Positions 27,331 through 36,492 of a stretch of 64,000 nt of DNA are shown in pieces. The notes under the pieces are model-generated. The model did not search any database, was not told the origin of the DNA, and saw only the letters and a program-made list of their open reading frames with translations. The translations under genes were made by a program, and so were the position numbers. Numbering within the stretch: the first letter of the stretch is position 1; every line of letters starts with the position of its first letter. This DNA comes from Bradyrhizobium sp. CCBAU 53421 (GTDB lineage: Bacteria > Pseudomonadota > Alphaproteobacteria > Rhizobiales > Xanthobacteraceae), in the NCBI RefSeq assembly GCF_015291625.1, contig NZ_CP030047.1:5518001-5582000 (forward strand), written 5' to 3'.

Positions 27331-28002
27331 GTGGGCGCATTGATCTTCGACTTCGACGGCGTGATCGCCGACAGCGAGGCCATCGCCAACACCGTACTGG
27401 CGAAGGCCGTCAGTGATCTCGGCCATCCATCCACGCTCGATCAGGCGCTCAGTCGCTATTCCGGCAAACGCTGGGTCGACGTCATCGCCGAGATCGAGGC
27501 CGCCATCGGACGACCTGTGCCGACCGATTTCCAGAGCGCGTTCAACCGCGCCACGCTGGACCGGCTTCGCAGCGACCTCAAGGAGGTCAGCGGTGCCACC
27601 GACTTCATCCGAAAATTCTTCGGCATCCCGCGATGCATCGCCTCGTCGAGCTCGATGGAACGCCTGCAATTGTGCCTCTCGGTGCTCGGACTGGAAGCGG
27701 AATTCGACGGCCACATCTTCAGCGCCGACATGGTCGCGCGCGGCAAGCCGCATCCGGATATCTTCCTGCTCGCCGCCGAGAAGCTCGGCGCAAGGCCCGG
27801 CGAATGCCTGGTCATCGAGGACAGCGCCGGCGGCATCAAGGGAGCGGTCGCGGCCGGCATGACCGCCATTGGCTTGTGCGCCGCCAGCCACATTCGCGAC
27901 GGTCACGACGTCAAACTGCGCGACGCGGGCGCGGTACATCTGGCGAATTCGTGGCGCGAGGTCGAGGAGATTGCGCGGCAATTCTTCCGGATGGCGGGCT
28001 GA
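27331..28002 (+). CDS. HAD superfamily hydrolase (beta-phosphoglucomutase/phosphatase-like)
   Basis: A 223-residue haloacid dehalogenase-type hydrolase. Motif I is IFDFDGVIADSE (nucleophile Asp), motif II SSSS, motif III GKPHPDIF (Lys) and motif IV VIEDSAGGIKGA, so the catalytic set is complete. It belongs to the subgroup that includes phosphoglycolate phosphatase and beta-phosphoglucomutase; the substrate is not determinable. I chose the GTG at 27331, with a GGGG stretch upstream, since it places the motif at the N-terminus as usual. Confidence 0.88.
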   Translation: MGALIFDFDGVIADSEAIANTVLAKAVSDLGHPSTLDQALSRYSGKRWVDVIAEIEAAIGRPVPTDFQSAFNRATLDRLRSDLKEVSGATDFIRKFFGIPRCIASSSSMERLQLCLSVLGLEAEFDGHIFSADMVARGKPHPDIFLLAAEKLGARPGECLVIEDSAGGIKGAVAAGMTAIGLCAASHIRDGHDVKLRDAGAVHLANSWREVEEIARQFFRMAG

Positions 28003-28095
28003 TCGATCTGACGTGTCGCCCGAATCTTGCTTTCATGTTAGGCAGCCGAGCATCGGCGACAGCGATCGCCAGCCCTCCGGCATGACCATTTGAAC

Positions 28096-28560
28096 ATGCA
28101 ATCCTTCAAGCTCTCGCTGTTTGCGGACTATTTCCAGTTCTACATCCAAGATGAACCTGCGGACGGCAATCTTTCCGAAGCGTGGACGCCGGAAACGACC
28201 GATCGACTGCTGGCGACGGCGCCGGGGACGGTCGGGATTGGCACGGTTCGGAACATGGACGTTCCAGTCGGGGTTGAAATTCTCGACGCCGAGCCGGACG
28301 CCGATTTCACCAAGTGGGATCACGTTGTCGAAGCCAGCCTGGACGTCGCGTCCGGCCGCATCGTGATCGCCGGCTGCACCGATTATTTTCCCGACGCGCA
28401 GCGCATCGAGGTCGCGCCGGGAAGCTATCGCGTGCGCGTCTCTTACGGCGCACTCGACACGTCGTCGGCGAACGGCCTGGAGCGAGACGATCACTACCGC
28501 CTGCAGCTATGGCAGGCGCCCGCGATTGAAGTTCGTGTCCTGAAAGAGCGCAGAGGATAA
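28096..28560 (+). CDS. possible ComJ-like protein, function uncertain
   Basis: A 154-residue protein starting MQSFKLSLFADYFQFYIQD. The start, with a beta-strand and an aromatic YFQF segment, then a Trp-containing WTPETTDRLL helix and a C-terminal half of strands (VASGRIVIAGCTDYF, GSYRVRVSYG), reminds me of the ComJ/Nin nuclease-inhibitor family of Bacillus, but this is from memory and needs a profile search. An upstream TTG at 28090 is a possible start. No nuclease gene lies next to it. It precedes radA by about 120 bases. Confidence 0.6.
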   Translation: MQSFKLSLFADYFQFYIQDEPADGNLSEAWTPETTDRLLATAPGTVGIGTVRNMDVPVGVEILDAEPDADFTKWDHVVEASLDVASGRIVIAGCTDYFPDAQRIEVAPGSYRVRVSYGALDTSSANGLERDDHYRLQLWQAPAIEVRVLKERRG

Positions 28561-28679
28561 CCCAGACTTGCTTCTGTCGAACACGCGTTGCGCGGCGCGC
28601 GGCCTCGCCATGCTGCTGCATTCAACTGGACATGCGCACACCGATGTTCTACGTTTGTTCTAAACCGTATTGAGCGGAA

Positions 28680-30161
28680 ATGGCCAAATCCACCCTCTCC
28701 TTCGTCTGCCAGAACTGCGGCGCGGCGTATAATCGCTGGCAGGGCAAGTGCGATTCCTGCGGCGAGTGGAACACGCTGGCCGAGGAAGACACCACGGGCT
28801 CGGTGCCGGTCTCGATCCGCAGCAAGCGGAAGGGACGGACGTTTGCGCTGGAATCGCTGTCCGGCAAAACCCAGGACGCGCCGCGGCTGTCGTCCGGCAT
28901 GACCGAGCTCGACCGCGTCACCGGCGGCGGCTTCGTCCGCGGCTCGGTGCTCTTGGTCGGCGGCGATCCCGGCATCGGAAAATCCACCCTGCTGACCCAG
29001 GCAACCTCCATGATGGCGCGCGCCGGCCATCGCGCGGTCTATATCTCCGGCGAAGAGGCGGTCGCGCAGGTGCGGCTCCGCGCCGAGCGGCTCGGGCTCG
29101 CGGATGCGCCGGTGCAGCTGGCGTCCGAAACCTCGGTCGAGGACATCGTCTCGACGCTGTCGGAAGGCGCGGTGCCGCGGCTGATCGTGATCGATTCGAT
29201 CCAGACCATGTGGACCGACACCGTCGAATCCGCGCCCGGCACCGTGACCCAGGTCCGCGCCTCGGCGCAGGCGCTGATCCGCTTCGCCAAGAAGACGGGC
29301 GCTGCGATCATCCTGGTCGGCCATGTCACGAAGGACGGCCAGATCGCCGGTCCCCGCGTGGTCGAGCATATGGTTGACGCGGTGCTGTCGTTCGAGGGCG
29401 AAGGCTCGCAGCAGTTCCGTATCCTGCGCTCGGTGAAGAACCGGTTCGGCGCGACCGACGAGATCGGCGTGTTCGAGATGACCGGGCTCGGGCTGCGCGA
29501 GGTTACCAACCCCTCCGAATTGTTCCTCTCCGAGCGCGAGCTCGGCAGCCCTGGCACCGCGGTGTTCGCCGGCATCGAGGGCACCCGCCCGGTGCTGGTA
29601 GAGTTGCAGGCGCTGGTGGCGCCGACTTCGCTCGGCACCCCGCGCCGCGCCGTGGTCGGCTGGGACCCGAGCCGGCTGTCGATGGTGCTGGCGGTGCTGG
29701 AAGCGCATTGCGGCGTCAAATTGTCCGGACATGACGTCTATCTCAATGTCGCGGGCGGCCTGCGCATCCAGGAACCGGCCGCCGACCTTGCCGCGGCGGC
29801 CGCGCTGGTCTCCTCGCTGGTCAATGCGCCCTTGCCGACGGATGCGGTCTATTTCGGCGAGATTTCGCTCTCCGGCGCAATCCGCCCGGTGGCGCAGACC
29901 CCGGCCCGGCTGAAGGAGGCCCTGAAGCTCGGCTTCGGCCGCGCCATCCTGCCCGAATCGGCCCGCGGCGATGGCGGCGGCGATACCGGGCTCACCCTCA
30001 ACAGCGTCGGTAATCTGACCACGCTGGTCGCCGAAATTGCGGCGCGCGGTACGCCAAGAGGCGGACGCGCTGCGCCAAGGGACGACCAGGACGGCTCTGG
30101 AGGCGCTGAATCGGCTGGGAAAAATGCCACACCGGCCCGATTCCGACGCGACAACAGCTAA
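28680..30161 (+). CDS. radA: DNA repair protein RadA
   Basis: RadA (Sms) is a RecA-like ATPase that drives branch migration in recombinational repair. The 493-residue protein has the four-cysteine zinc finger (C10, C13, C24, C27), the Walker A motif GGDPGIGKST near residue 95, the RadA-specific KNRFGATDEIGVF segment and a C-terminal Lon-like domain. It is followed by cvpA after about 190 bases and then purF, an order seen in other alphaproteobacteria. Confidence 0.97.
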   Translation: MAKSTLSFVCQNCGAAYNRWQGKCDSCGEWNTLAEEDTTGSVPVSIRSKRKGRTFALESLSGKTQDAPRLSSGMTELDRVTGGGFVRGSVLLVGGDPGIGKSTLLTQATSMMARAGHRAVYISGEEAVAQVRLRAERLGLADAPVQLASETSVEDIVSTLSEGAVPRLIVIDSIQTMWTDTVESAPGTVTQVRASAQALIRFAKKTGAAIILVGHVTKDGQIAGPRVVEHMVDAVLSFEGEGSQQFRILRSVKNRFGATDEIGVFEMTGLGLREVTNPSELFLSERELGSPGTAVFAGIEGTRPVLVELQALVAPTSLGTPRRAVVGWDPSRLSMVLAVLEAHCGVKLSGHDVYLNVAGGLRIQEPAADLAAAAALVSSLVNAPLPTDAVYFGEISLSGAIRPVAQTPARLKEALKLGFGRAILPESARGDGGGDTGLTLNSVGNLTTLVAEIAARGTPRGGRAAPRDDQDGSGGAESAGKNATPARFRRDNS

Positions 30162-30288
30162 AGCAGGCGTGACGTATCAGCCCCTCGCCGCTATACATCC
30201 GCCGCGCGGGACAGGTGGTGTTGCGGCCTTGCCGGATGCCCCCCGATGCGCCTCAGTTAGGACGGCACCGACTTTGCCGATTCGCGAG

Positions 30289-30320
30289 AGCCCTTAACAG
30301 CGTAAGCCCTTAACAGCGTA
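30289..30320. repeat. 16-bp tandem duplication upstream of cvpA
   Basis: AGCCCTTAACAGCGTA occurs twice in immediate succession, ending 30 bases before the cvpA start codon. It may be a slippage event in the leader or promoter. Confidence 0.75.
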
Positions 30321-30350
30321 CCGAAACGTACCAGCGGACCTGACCAGCCG

Positions 30351-30986
30351 ATGCCCATAACGATACTCGATCTCGTCCTGCTCGGGGTGATGCTGATCTC
30401 GGGCCTGCTCGCGATGGTGCGTGGCTTCATGCGCGAGATCCTGTCGATCGCGGCCTGGGGCGCCGCCGCGCTGGTCACTCTTTATGCTTTCTCGAAGCTG
30501 CTGCCGACCGCCAAAACTTACTTCAATAACGACACGGTCGCGGCCGTCGTGGTGGTGGCCGGTGTCTTCATCGGCACGCTGATCGTGGTCTCGATCATCA
30601 CGGTGCGGATCTCCGACATGATCCTGGATTCCCGGATCGGCGCGCTCGACCGCACCCTCGGTTTCCTGTTCGGGCTCGCCCGCGGCCTCCTGATCGTGGT
30701 CGTGGCGTTCATGTTCTTCACCTGGCTGGTTCCGGACAAGCAGCGGCCCGATTGGGTGACCGGCGCGAAGTCCCGGGTGGTGCTGCAGGGAACCGGGGAT
30801 TGGCTGATGTCGCTCTTGCCTGACGACCCCGAGAACACCATCTTAAAGAAGTTCAAGAAGAATAAGCCAGACGACGATTCTGCGGCTGATACCAACGATC
30901 AGGCGACGCCGGCGTCGGGCGATGGCTATAGCAAACCTGCGCGTGACAGCTTGAAAAAGCTGATCGAGAAACCCGCGGGCCGATAA
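30351..30986 (+). CDS. cvpA: CvpA family membrane protein
   Basis: A 211-residue membrane protein with four predicted hydrophobic helices followed by a polar C-terminal tail. CvpA is named for colicin V production in E. coli and has a broader envelope-related role. Its position directly before purF is the classical cvpA-purF arrangement. The start ITILDLVLLGVMLISGLLAMVRG, with the RG(F/A)MRE motif, is typical. Confidence 0.9.
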   Translation: MPITILDLVLLGVMLISGLLAMVRGFMREILSIAAWGAAALVTLYAFSKLLPTAKTYFNNDTVAAVVVVAGVFIGTLIVVSIITVRISDMILDSRIGALDRTLGFLFGLARGLLIVVVAFMFFTWLVPDKQRPDWVTGAKSRVVLQGTGDWLMSLLPDDPENTILKKFKKNKPDDDSAADTNDQATPASGDGYSKPARDSLKKLIEKPAGR

Positions 30987-31011
30987 ACTATTTGGGCCCT
31001 TACGAGAGGCG

Positions 31012-32577
31012 ATGAACGAGATGCAAACCCCTTCCGATCATGGCGCCCAACTGGATCTCGACCTCGGCCCGACGGAATTGCAGGAACATCTTCGACAGGA
31101 ACATCTCCGGGAAGACGATCTCAGATACCACCCCGATCTCGATGGCGACACGCTTCGCGAGGAATGCGGCGTGTTCGGCGTCTTCGGCCACCCGGAGGCG
31201 GCCGCGATCACCGCGCTCGGCCTGCACGCCCTGCAGCACCGCGGCCAGGAGGCCGCCGGCATCGTCTCGTTCGACGGCAGCCGTTTCCACAGTGAACGCC
31301 GCCTCGGCCTGGTCGGCGACGCCTTCTCCCGCCGCGAGGTGATCGAGCGGCTGCCCGGCAATGCCGCGGTCGGCCATGTCCGCTACTCCACCACCGGCGG
31401 CACCATCCTGCGCAACGTGCAGCCGCTGTTCGCCGAGCTCAGCGCCGGCGGCTTCGCGGTCGGCCACAACGGCAATTTGACCAACGGCCTGACCCTGCGC
31501 CGCGAGCTGGTCAAGGGCGGCGCCATGATGCAGTCGACCACCGACACCGAGGTGATCCTGCATCTCGTCGCGCAGTCGAAGCGCACCCGCTTCATCGACC
31601 GTTTCATCGAGGCACTGCGCACCATCGAGGGCGCCTATGCGCTGGTGGCACTGACCAACAAGAAGCTGGTCGGCGCACGCGATCCGCTCGGCATCCGTCC
31701 CTTGGTGCTCGGCGATCTCGACGGCCATCCGATCCTGACCTCGGAGACCTGCGCGCTCGACATGATCGGCGCCAAATATGTCCGCGACATCGAGCCCGGC
31801 GAGATCATCGTGTTCGACGAGCACGGCGCACACAGCCACAAGCCGTTCCCGCCGAAGCCGGCACGGCCCTGCATCTTCGAGTACATCTATTTCGCGCGGC
31901 CGGATTCGATCGTCGGCGGCCGCTCGGTGTACGACGTGCGCAAGGCGTTCGGCGCCCAGCTCGCCTGCGAGAGCCATCCCGAGGTCGACGTCGTGGTGCC
32001 GGTGCCGGATTCCGGCGTGCCCGCCGCGGTCGGCTACAGCCAGTATTCCGGCGTGCCGTTCGAGCTCGGCATCATCCGCAACCACTATGTCGGCCGCACC
32101 TTCATCCAGCCGACCCAGACCGTGCGCGAGCTCGGCGTGCGCATGAAGCACTCGGCCAACCGCGCCGCGATCGAAGGCAAGCGCATCATCCTGATCGACG
32201 ACAGTCTGGTGCGCGGCACCACCTCGAAGAAGATCGTGCGCATGATGCGCGACGCCGGCGCCCGCGAGGTGCATTTCCGCCTCGCCTCGCCGCCGATCCT
32301 CTATCCCGACTATTACGGCATCGACCTGCCCGACCGCGGTGGCCTGCTCGCCGCGACCCACTCGCTCGAGGAGATGCGCGACATCATCGGCGCCGACTCG
32401 CTCGCCTTCCTGTCGATCGACGGCATGTACCGCGCGATGGGCTATGAGGGCCGCGACCCCTCCAACCCGAAATTCGCCGACCACTGCTTCACCGGTGCCT
32501 ATCCGACCCATCTCACCGACCAGAGTGAAACCGAGCCCTCCCCGCGCCAGCTCTCGCTGCTGGCGGAGGCGAGCTGA
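31012..32577 (+). CDS. purF: amidophosphoribosyltransferase
   Basis: PurF makes phosphoribosylamine from PRPP and glutamine, the first committed step of purine synthesis. The protein is 521 residues. The catalytic cysteine of the glutaminase half is Cys52 (EECGVFGVFG), so the first 51 residues would be a propeptide that is removed. The PRPP site is the ILIDDSLVRGTTS motif, and VPDSGVPAAVGYS is also typical. It lies 25 bases after cvpA. The N-terminal extension is longer than the usual 10-12 residue propeptide. Confidence 0.97.
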   Translation: MNEMQTPSDHGAQLDLDLGPTELQEHLRQEHLREDDLRYHPDLDGDTLREECGVFGVFGHPEAAAITALGLHALQHRGQEAAGIVSFDGSRFHSERRLGLVGDAFSRREVIERLPGNAAVGHVRYSTTGGTILRNVQPLFAELSAGGFAVGHNGNLTNGLTLRRELVKGGAMMQSTTDTEVILHLVAQSKRTRFIDRFIEALRTIEGAYALVALTNKKLVGARDPLGIRPLVLGDLDGHPILTSETCALDMIGAKYVRDIEPGEIIVFDEHGAHSHKPFPPKPARPCIFEYIYFARPDSIVGGRSVYDVRKAFGAQLACESHPEVDVVVPVPDSGVPAAVGYSQYSGVPFELGIIRNHYVGRTFIQPTQTVRELGVRMKHSANRAAIEGKRIILIDDSLVRGTTSKKIVRMMRDAGAREVHFRLASPPILYPDYYGIDLPDRGGLLAATHSLEEMRDIIGADSLAFLSIDGMYRAMGYEGRDPSNPKFADHCFTGAYPTHLTDQSETEPSPRQLSLLAEAS

Positions 32578-32582
32578 CGCGC

Positions 32583-32760
32583 AGCGTCATCCCGGGGCGA
32601 TGCGCAGCATCGAACCCGGGATCTCGAAGTTGTCTTGCGTTCTTGCCTTAAATTTCGAGATTCCCCGATGCGCGATTGCGCATCTGAGGTCTGGTCCTTC
32701 GGACCATCCCGGAATGACCGTGTCTTTTAGCCATGGCCGGGCTTGTCCCGGCCATTTCCG
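32583..32760. repeat. intergenic hairpin repeats between purF and the SDR gene
   Basis: The stretch has GTCATCCCGGGGCGATGCGC and CGAACCCGGGATCTCG, a GATGCGC-GA-TTGCGCATC palindrome at about 32667, TGGTCC-TTC-GGACCA, and a final hairpin ATGGCCGGG-CTTGT-CCCGGCCAT at 32733-32755. It is mostly palindromic and has no gene. A start codon at 32733 in the last hairpin is not a gene start. Confidence 0.65.
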
Positions 32761-32798
32761 TCTGTAATACCCCCGGGCAACGACGCGGACAGACAGAC

Positions 32799-33539
32799 AT
32801 GACAAAACCCCTTGCCTCCCGAATTGCCCTCGTGACCGGCGCCTCGCGCGGCATCGGCTATGCGACATCGATCGCGCTGGCCAAGGCCGGCGCCCATGTC
32901 GTCGCGGTGGCGCGCACCCAAGGCGGGCTGGAAGAGCTCGACGACGAGATCCGGAAAGGTGGCGGCAGCGCCACGCTGGTGCCGCTCTCGCTCACCGATT
33001 ACGAGGGCATCGCGCGGCTCGGGCTCGCGCTGCATGAGCGCCACGGCAAGCTCGATATCCTGGTCGGCAATGCCGGGACGGCCGGCCCGTCGTCGCCGCT
33101 CGGCCATATCGAGCTGAAGCCGTGGAACGACGTGTTCGCGATCAACGTCACCGCGAATTTCCAGCTGATCCGCTGCATGGACCCGCTGCTGCGGCAGTCC
33201 GACGCCGGCCGCGCGGTGTTCGTGACGTCAGGCGTGGCGCACAAGGCCAACGCCTATCTCGGCCCCTATGCGGCCTCGAAGGCCGCGCTCGACGCGCTGG
33301 TGCGCTCCTGGGCCAACGAGACCGCCAACACGGCGCTGCGCGTCAACCTGTTCAGCCCCGGCCCGATCCGCACGCGGATGCGCGCGCAGGTATTTCCCGG
33401 CGAAGACCCGATGACGCTGGATACGCCCGACATGGCCGCGGAATTCATCGTGCCGATGTGTTCACCTGAGTGGACCGAAACCGGCAGGCTCTACGACTAC
33501 AAGGCGCGCACGCTGCGGAGTTTTCAGCCGCCGGTGTGA
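32799..33539 (+). CDS. short-chain dehydrogenase/reductase
   Basis: A 246-residue SDR with the nucleotide motif TGASRGIGYA near residues 14-23, NAG at about 93-95 and the YAASKAA catalytic tyrosine-lysine pair near 155-159. I set the start at ATG 32799 (MTKPLASRIAL), because the upstream codons belong to a repeat. The substrate is unknown. It follows purF with an intervening block of repeats. The order purF-SDR is known in rhizobia. Confidence 0.88.
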   Translation: MTKPLASRIALVTGASRGIGYATSIALAKAGAHVVAVARTQGGLEELDDEIRKGGGSATLVPLSLTDYEGIARLGLALHERHGKLDILVGNAGTAGPSSPLGHIELKPWNDVFAINVTANFQLIRCMDPLLRQSDAGRAVFVTSGVAHKANAYLGPYAASKAALDALVRSWANETANTALRVNLFSPGPIRTRMRAQVFPGEDPMTLDTPDMAAEFIVPMCSPEWTETGRLYDYKARTLRSFQPPV

Positions 33540-33555
33540 GCTGCCACGCATTCGA

Positions 33556-33657
33556 TGTCATCCCCGCGAACGCGGGGATCCAGTATTCCAGAGACGATAG
33601 CGTTTGAATCGTAACGCCGCGGCGTACTGGATCGCCCGGTCGAGCCGGGCGATGACA
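33556..33657. repeat. composite hairpin repeat, copy 2
   Basis: Same family as 23855-23963. It starts with a hairpin TCCCCGCG-AA-CGCGGGGA, has the core CCAGTATTCCAGAG...CCGCGGCGTACTGGATC and closes with GCCCGGT-CGA-GCCGGGC. Confidence 0.85.
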
Positions 33658-33768
33658 CCGTTTATGAGGCGTCGGCTCGCCTTTCCCTAGCAATTGACTC
33701 CTCCCCCGCCCCGCGATTGACTGCCCTCCGCAGCGGCTCGGCCGCCAAGAAAAATCTCGGGAGGCATC

Positions 33769-34905
33769 ATGACGCCGACGTTCAATCGCGCGCGCTCCAT
33801 TCTGTCCGGATTGTTTCTCTCGGCCGGCATCGCATCATCAGCCCTTTTTATTCAGCCAAAGCCCGCCACGGCCGGTGACGTCCCGACCTTCGCGGTCGAT
33901 CCGTCGTGGCCCAAGCAACTGCCGAACAACTGGATCATCGGCCAGGTCGGCGGCATCACCGTCGACTGGCAGGGACATATCTGGGTGGTGCACCGGCCGC
34001 GCTCGCTGACCGACGGCGAGAAGGCGGCGAGCCTCACCCCACCGCGCGCGAAATGCTGCGTGGCGGCGCCGCCGGTGCTCGAATTCGATGTCGACGGCAA
34101 TCTGCTGCGGGCCTGGGGCGGCCCCGGCGACGGCTATCAATGGGTCGGCCGCGAGCACGGCATCGAGGTCGACGAACGCGGCTTCGTCTGGATCGGCGGC
34201 AATGCCGATGACGACAGCGAGATCCTGAAGTTCTCGCTCGACGGCAAATATCTCGGCCAGATCGGCAAGGTCGCAGCCCGCACCAACAGCAACGACACCA
34301 CCCAGCTCGGCCGGCCCGCCGAGATGGCGATCGACAAGGACGCCAACGAACTCTACATCGCCGACGGCTACGGCAACCGCCGCGTCATCGTCTTCGACGC
34401 CACCACGCTGGCCTACAAGCGGCACTGGGGCGGCTACGGCAAGCTGCCCACCGACGACAAGCAGCCGCCCTACGATCCAAGCGCCGCGGTGCAGGAGCAG
34501 TTCGGCAATCCCGTTCATTGCATCAAGATCGCCAATGACGGGCTGGTCTATGTCTGCGACCGCAGCCAGGACCGCATCCAGGTGTTCCAGAAGAACGGCA
34601 CCTTCGTCAGGGAATGGTTCTACGAGAAGAACACCCGCGGCGACGGCGCGGTGTTCGATCTCGCGCTGTGGCCCGATCCGAAGCAGACGTATCTGCTCAA
34701 CGCCGACGGCGCCAACAACGAGATCCGCGTCATCAAGCGCGACGACGGCTCCGTCGTCGGCACCTTCGGCCATAGCGGCCGCAATGCCGGACAATTTGCC
34801 CTGCTCCATGTCATGGCAGTCGACCAGAAGGGCAACGTCTACACCGGCGAGGTCGAGGGCAAGCGGATCCAGAAGTTCAAGCTGACCTCGGACGCGCTGA
34901 AGTGA
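33769..34905 (+). CDS. exported NHL-type beta-propeller protein
   Basis: A 378-residue protein with a signal peptide (IASSALFIQPKPATAG). The mature part has repeated beta-propeller blades of NHL type: GGITVDWQGHIWVV, HGIEVDERGFVWIGG, AEMAIDKDANELYIAD, HCIKIANDGLVYVCD and VMAVDQKGNVYTGEV. This type resembles the peptidylglycine lyase-like or six-bladed propellers found in rhizobial secreted proteins. Catalytic function cannot be read; binding or an enzymatic role in the periplasm are both possible. Confidence 0.78.
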   Translation: MTPTFNRARSILSGLFLSAGIASSALFIQPKPATAGDVPTFAVDPSWPKQLPNNWIIGQVGGITVDWQGHIWVVHRPRSLTDGEKAASLTPPRAKCCVAAPPVLEFDVDGNLLRAWGGPGDGYQWVGREHGIEVDERGFVWIGGNADDDSEILKFSLDGKYLGQIGKVAARTNSNDTTQLGRPAEMAIDKDANELYIADGYGNRRVIVFDATTLAYKRHWGGYGKLPTDDKQPPYDPSAAVQEQFGNPVHCIKIANDGLVYVCDRSQDRIQVFQKNGTFVREWFYEKNTRGDGAVFDLALWPDPKQTYLLNADGANNEIRVIKRDDGSVVGTFGHSGRNAGQFALLHVMAVDQKGNVYTGEVEGKRIQKFKLTSDALK

Positions 34906-35055
34906 GGATGACAGCAGCATGACGCTTCGACGCAGCTCATTCGGCTTTATGCGGATTGCCGCTTCCACGCGGAAAGGGTAAGCGGGAACTCGAACGACCG
35001 GCACAAGGCCCCACAAGAGGACCATCCGGACAAATCACAGTGGAGGGAATGTCTG

Positions 35056-36282
35056 ATGACGACGATGCTTGCGCGGCGCCACGCCGTGCTTCTTGCTTGC
35101 GCTGCACTCGGACTTGCAACGCCGGCTTTTGCTCAGGACAAGAACGTCAAGATCGGCGTCTTGAACGACATGTCGGGCCTCTATGCCGACATCGGTGGGC
35201 CGAATTCGGTGGCCGCGGCCAACATGGCGGTGGAAGATTCCGGCCTGCGCGCCAAGGGCTGGAAGATCGAGGTGGTCAGCGGCGATCACCAGAACAAGCC
35301 CGACGTCGGCGTCAACATCGCGCGCAACTGGATCGACAACGACAAGGTCGACATCATCACCGATACGCCGAACTCCGGCGTCGCGCTGGCGGTGAGCAAC
35401 CTTGCCAAGGAGAAGAACTCGATCGTGCTCAATTCGGGGGCTGCGACCGCCGATCTCACCGGCAAGGCCTGCAACGCCAACACGATCTCCTACACGTTCG
35501 ACACCTACATGCTCGCCAACGGCACCGGCAAGGCGCTGACCAAGGCCGGCGGCGACAGCTGGTTCTTCCTCACCGCCGACTACGCCTTCGGCCATGCGCT
35601 GGAGCGCGACACCGCCGCGGTCGTGTCAGCCAACGGCGGCAAGGTGCTCGGCGGCGTCAAGCACCCGCTCAACACCGCGGATTTCTCCTCGTTCCTGCTG
35701 CAGGCGCAGGCCTCCAAGGCCAAGATCATCGGCCTCGCCAATGCCGGCGGCGACACCACCAACGCGATCAAGCAGGCGTCCGAATTCGGCATCACCGCCG
35801 GCGGACAGAAGCTCGCGGCGCTGCTGCTGTTCGTCAACGACGTGCACGCGCTGGGGCTGAAGATCGCCCAGGGCCTCACCTTCACCGAGTCGTTCTACTG
35901 GGACATGAACGACCAGACCCGCGCCTGGTCGAAGCGCTTCCAGAAGGTGTCGCCGAAGGGCTCGATGCCCTCGATGACGGTGGCCGGCGTCTATGCCGGC
36001 GTGCTGCATTATCTGAAGGCGCTCGACGCGATGGGCGCCAATCCGCATGACGGCGCCAAGGTCGTCGCCAAGATGAAGGAGATCCCGACCGACGATCCGC
36101 TGTTCGGCAAGGGCCCGCTGCGCATCGACGGCCGCCGCATCATCCCGGCCTATCTGTTCGAGGTGAAGAAGCCGGAAGAGTCCAAATATCCGTGGGACTA
36201 TTACAAGCTGATCGCCACCATCTCGCCGGAAGACGCCGCCAAGCCGCTCGAGGCCAGCGACTGTCCGCTGGTGAAGAAGTGA
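35056..36282 (+). CDS. ABC transporter substrate-binding protein, branched-chain amino acid type
   Basis: A 408-residue periplasmic binding protein of the LivK/Leu-Ile-Val group with a signal peptide ending ATPAFAQ. It shares long identical stretches with the binding protein at 54136-55356 (for example GGVKHPLNTADFSSFLLQ and KIIGLANAGGDTTN), so the two are close paralogues. No permease or ATPase genes lie next to it, so it may work with the complete transporter at 52-57 kb or a different one. A GGAGG-type site precedes its ATG. Confidence 0.9.
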   Translation: MTTMLARRHAVLLACAALGLATPAFAQDKNVKIGVLNDMSGLYADIGGPNSVAAANMAVEDSGLRAKGWKIEVVSGDHQNKPDVGVNIARNWIDNDKVDIITDTPNSGVALAVSNLAKEKNSIVLNSGAATADLTGKACNANTISYTFDTYMLANGTGKALTKAGGDSWFFLTADYAFGHALERDTAAVVSANGGKVLGGVKHPLNTADFSSFLLQAQASKAKIIGLANAGGDTTNAIKQASEFGITAGGQKLAALLLFVNDVHALGLKIAQGLTFTESFYWDMNDQTRAWSKRFQKVSPKGSMPSMTVAGVYAGVLHYLKALDAMGANPHDGAKVVAKMKEIPTDDPLFGKGPLRIDGRRIIPAYLFEVKKPEESKYPWDYYKLIATISPEDAAKPLEASDCPLVKK

Positions 36283-36293
36283 GCGAGCTGCCT

Positions 36294-36486
36294 TAGGGTG
36301 GGTTAGTCTTACTGCGTCACGGGCATTTTTTCGATCCCGAGAGCTGTGAACGAATCCAGCCGTCATTGCGAGCGAAGCGAAGCAATCCATCGCGCCACAA
36401 GCGGAGCCATGGATTGCTTCGTCGCTGTCGCTCCTCGCAATGACGACGGAGACAGAATCGTGATCCGGTAAGACTAACCTACCCTA
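36294..36486. repeat. nested inverted repeat
   Basis: Outer arms TAGGGTGGGTTAGTCTTAC (36294-36312) and its complement (36468-36486) match at 18 of 19 positions. Inside is a second hairpin at 36361-36445, starting CGTCATTGCGAGCGAAGCG and ending in its complement around GCTCCTCGCAATGACG. One palindromic element seems to have inserted into another. Confidence 0.8.
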
Positions 36487-36492
36487 CTCCCG

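Noticed and set aside
32733..32798. An upstream start of the SDR gene at 32733
   Set aside because: These codons fall in a palindromic repeat; the family N-terminus begins at ATG 32799.
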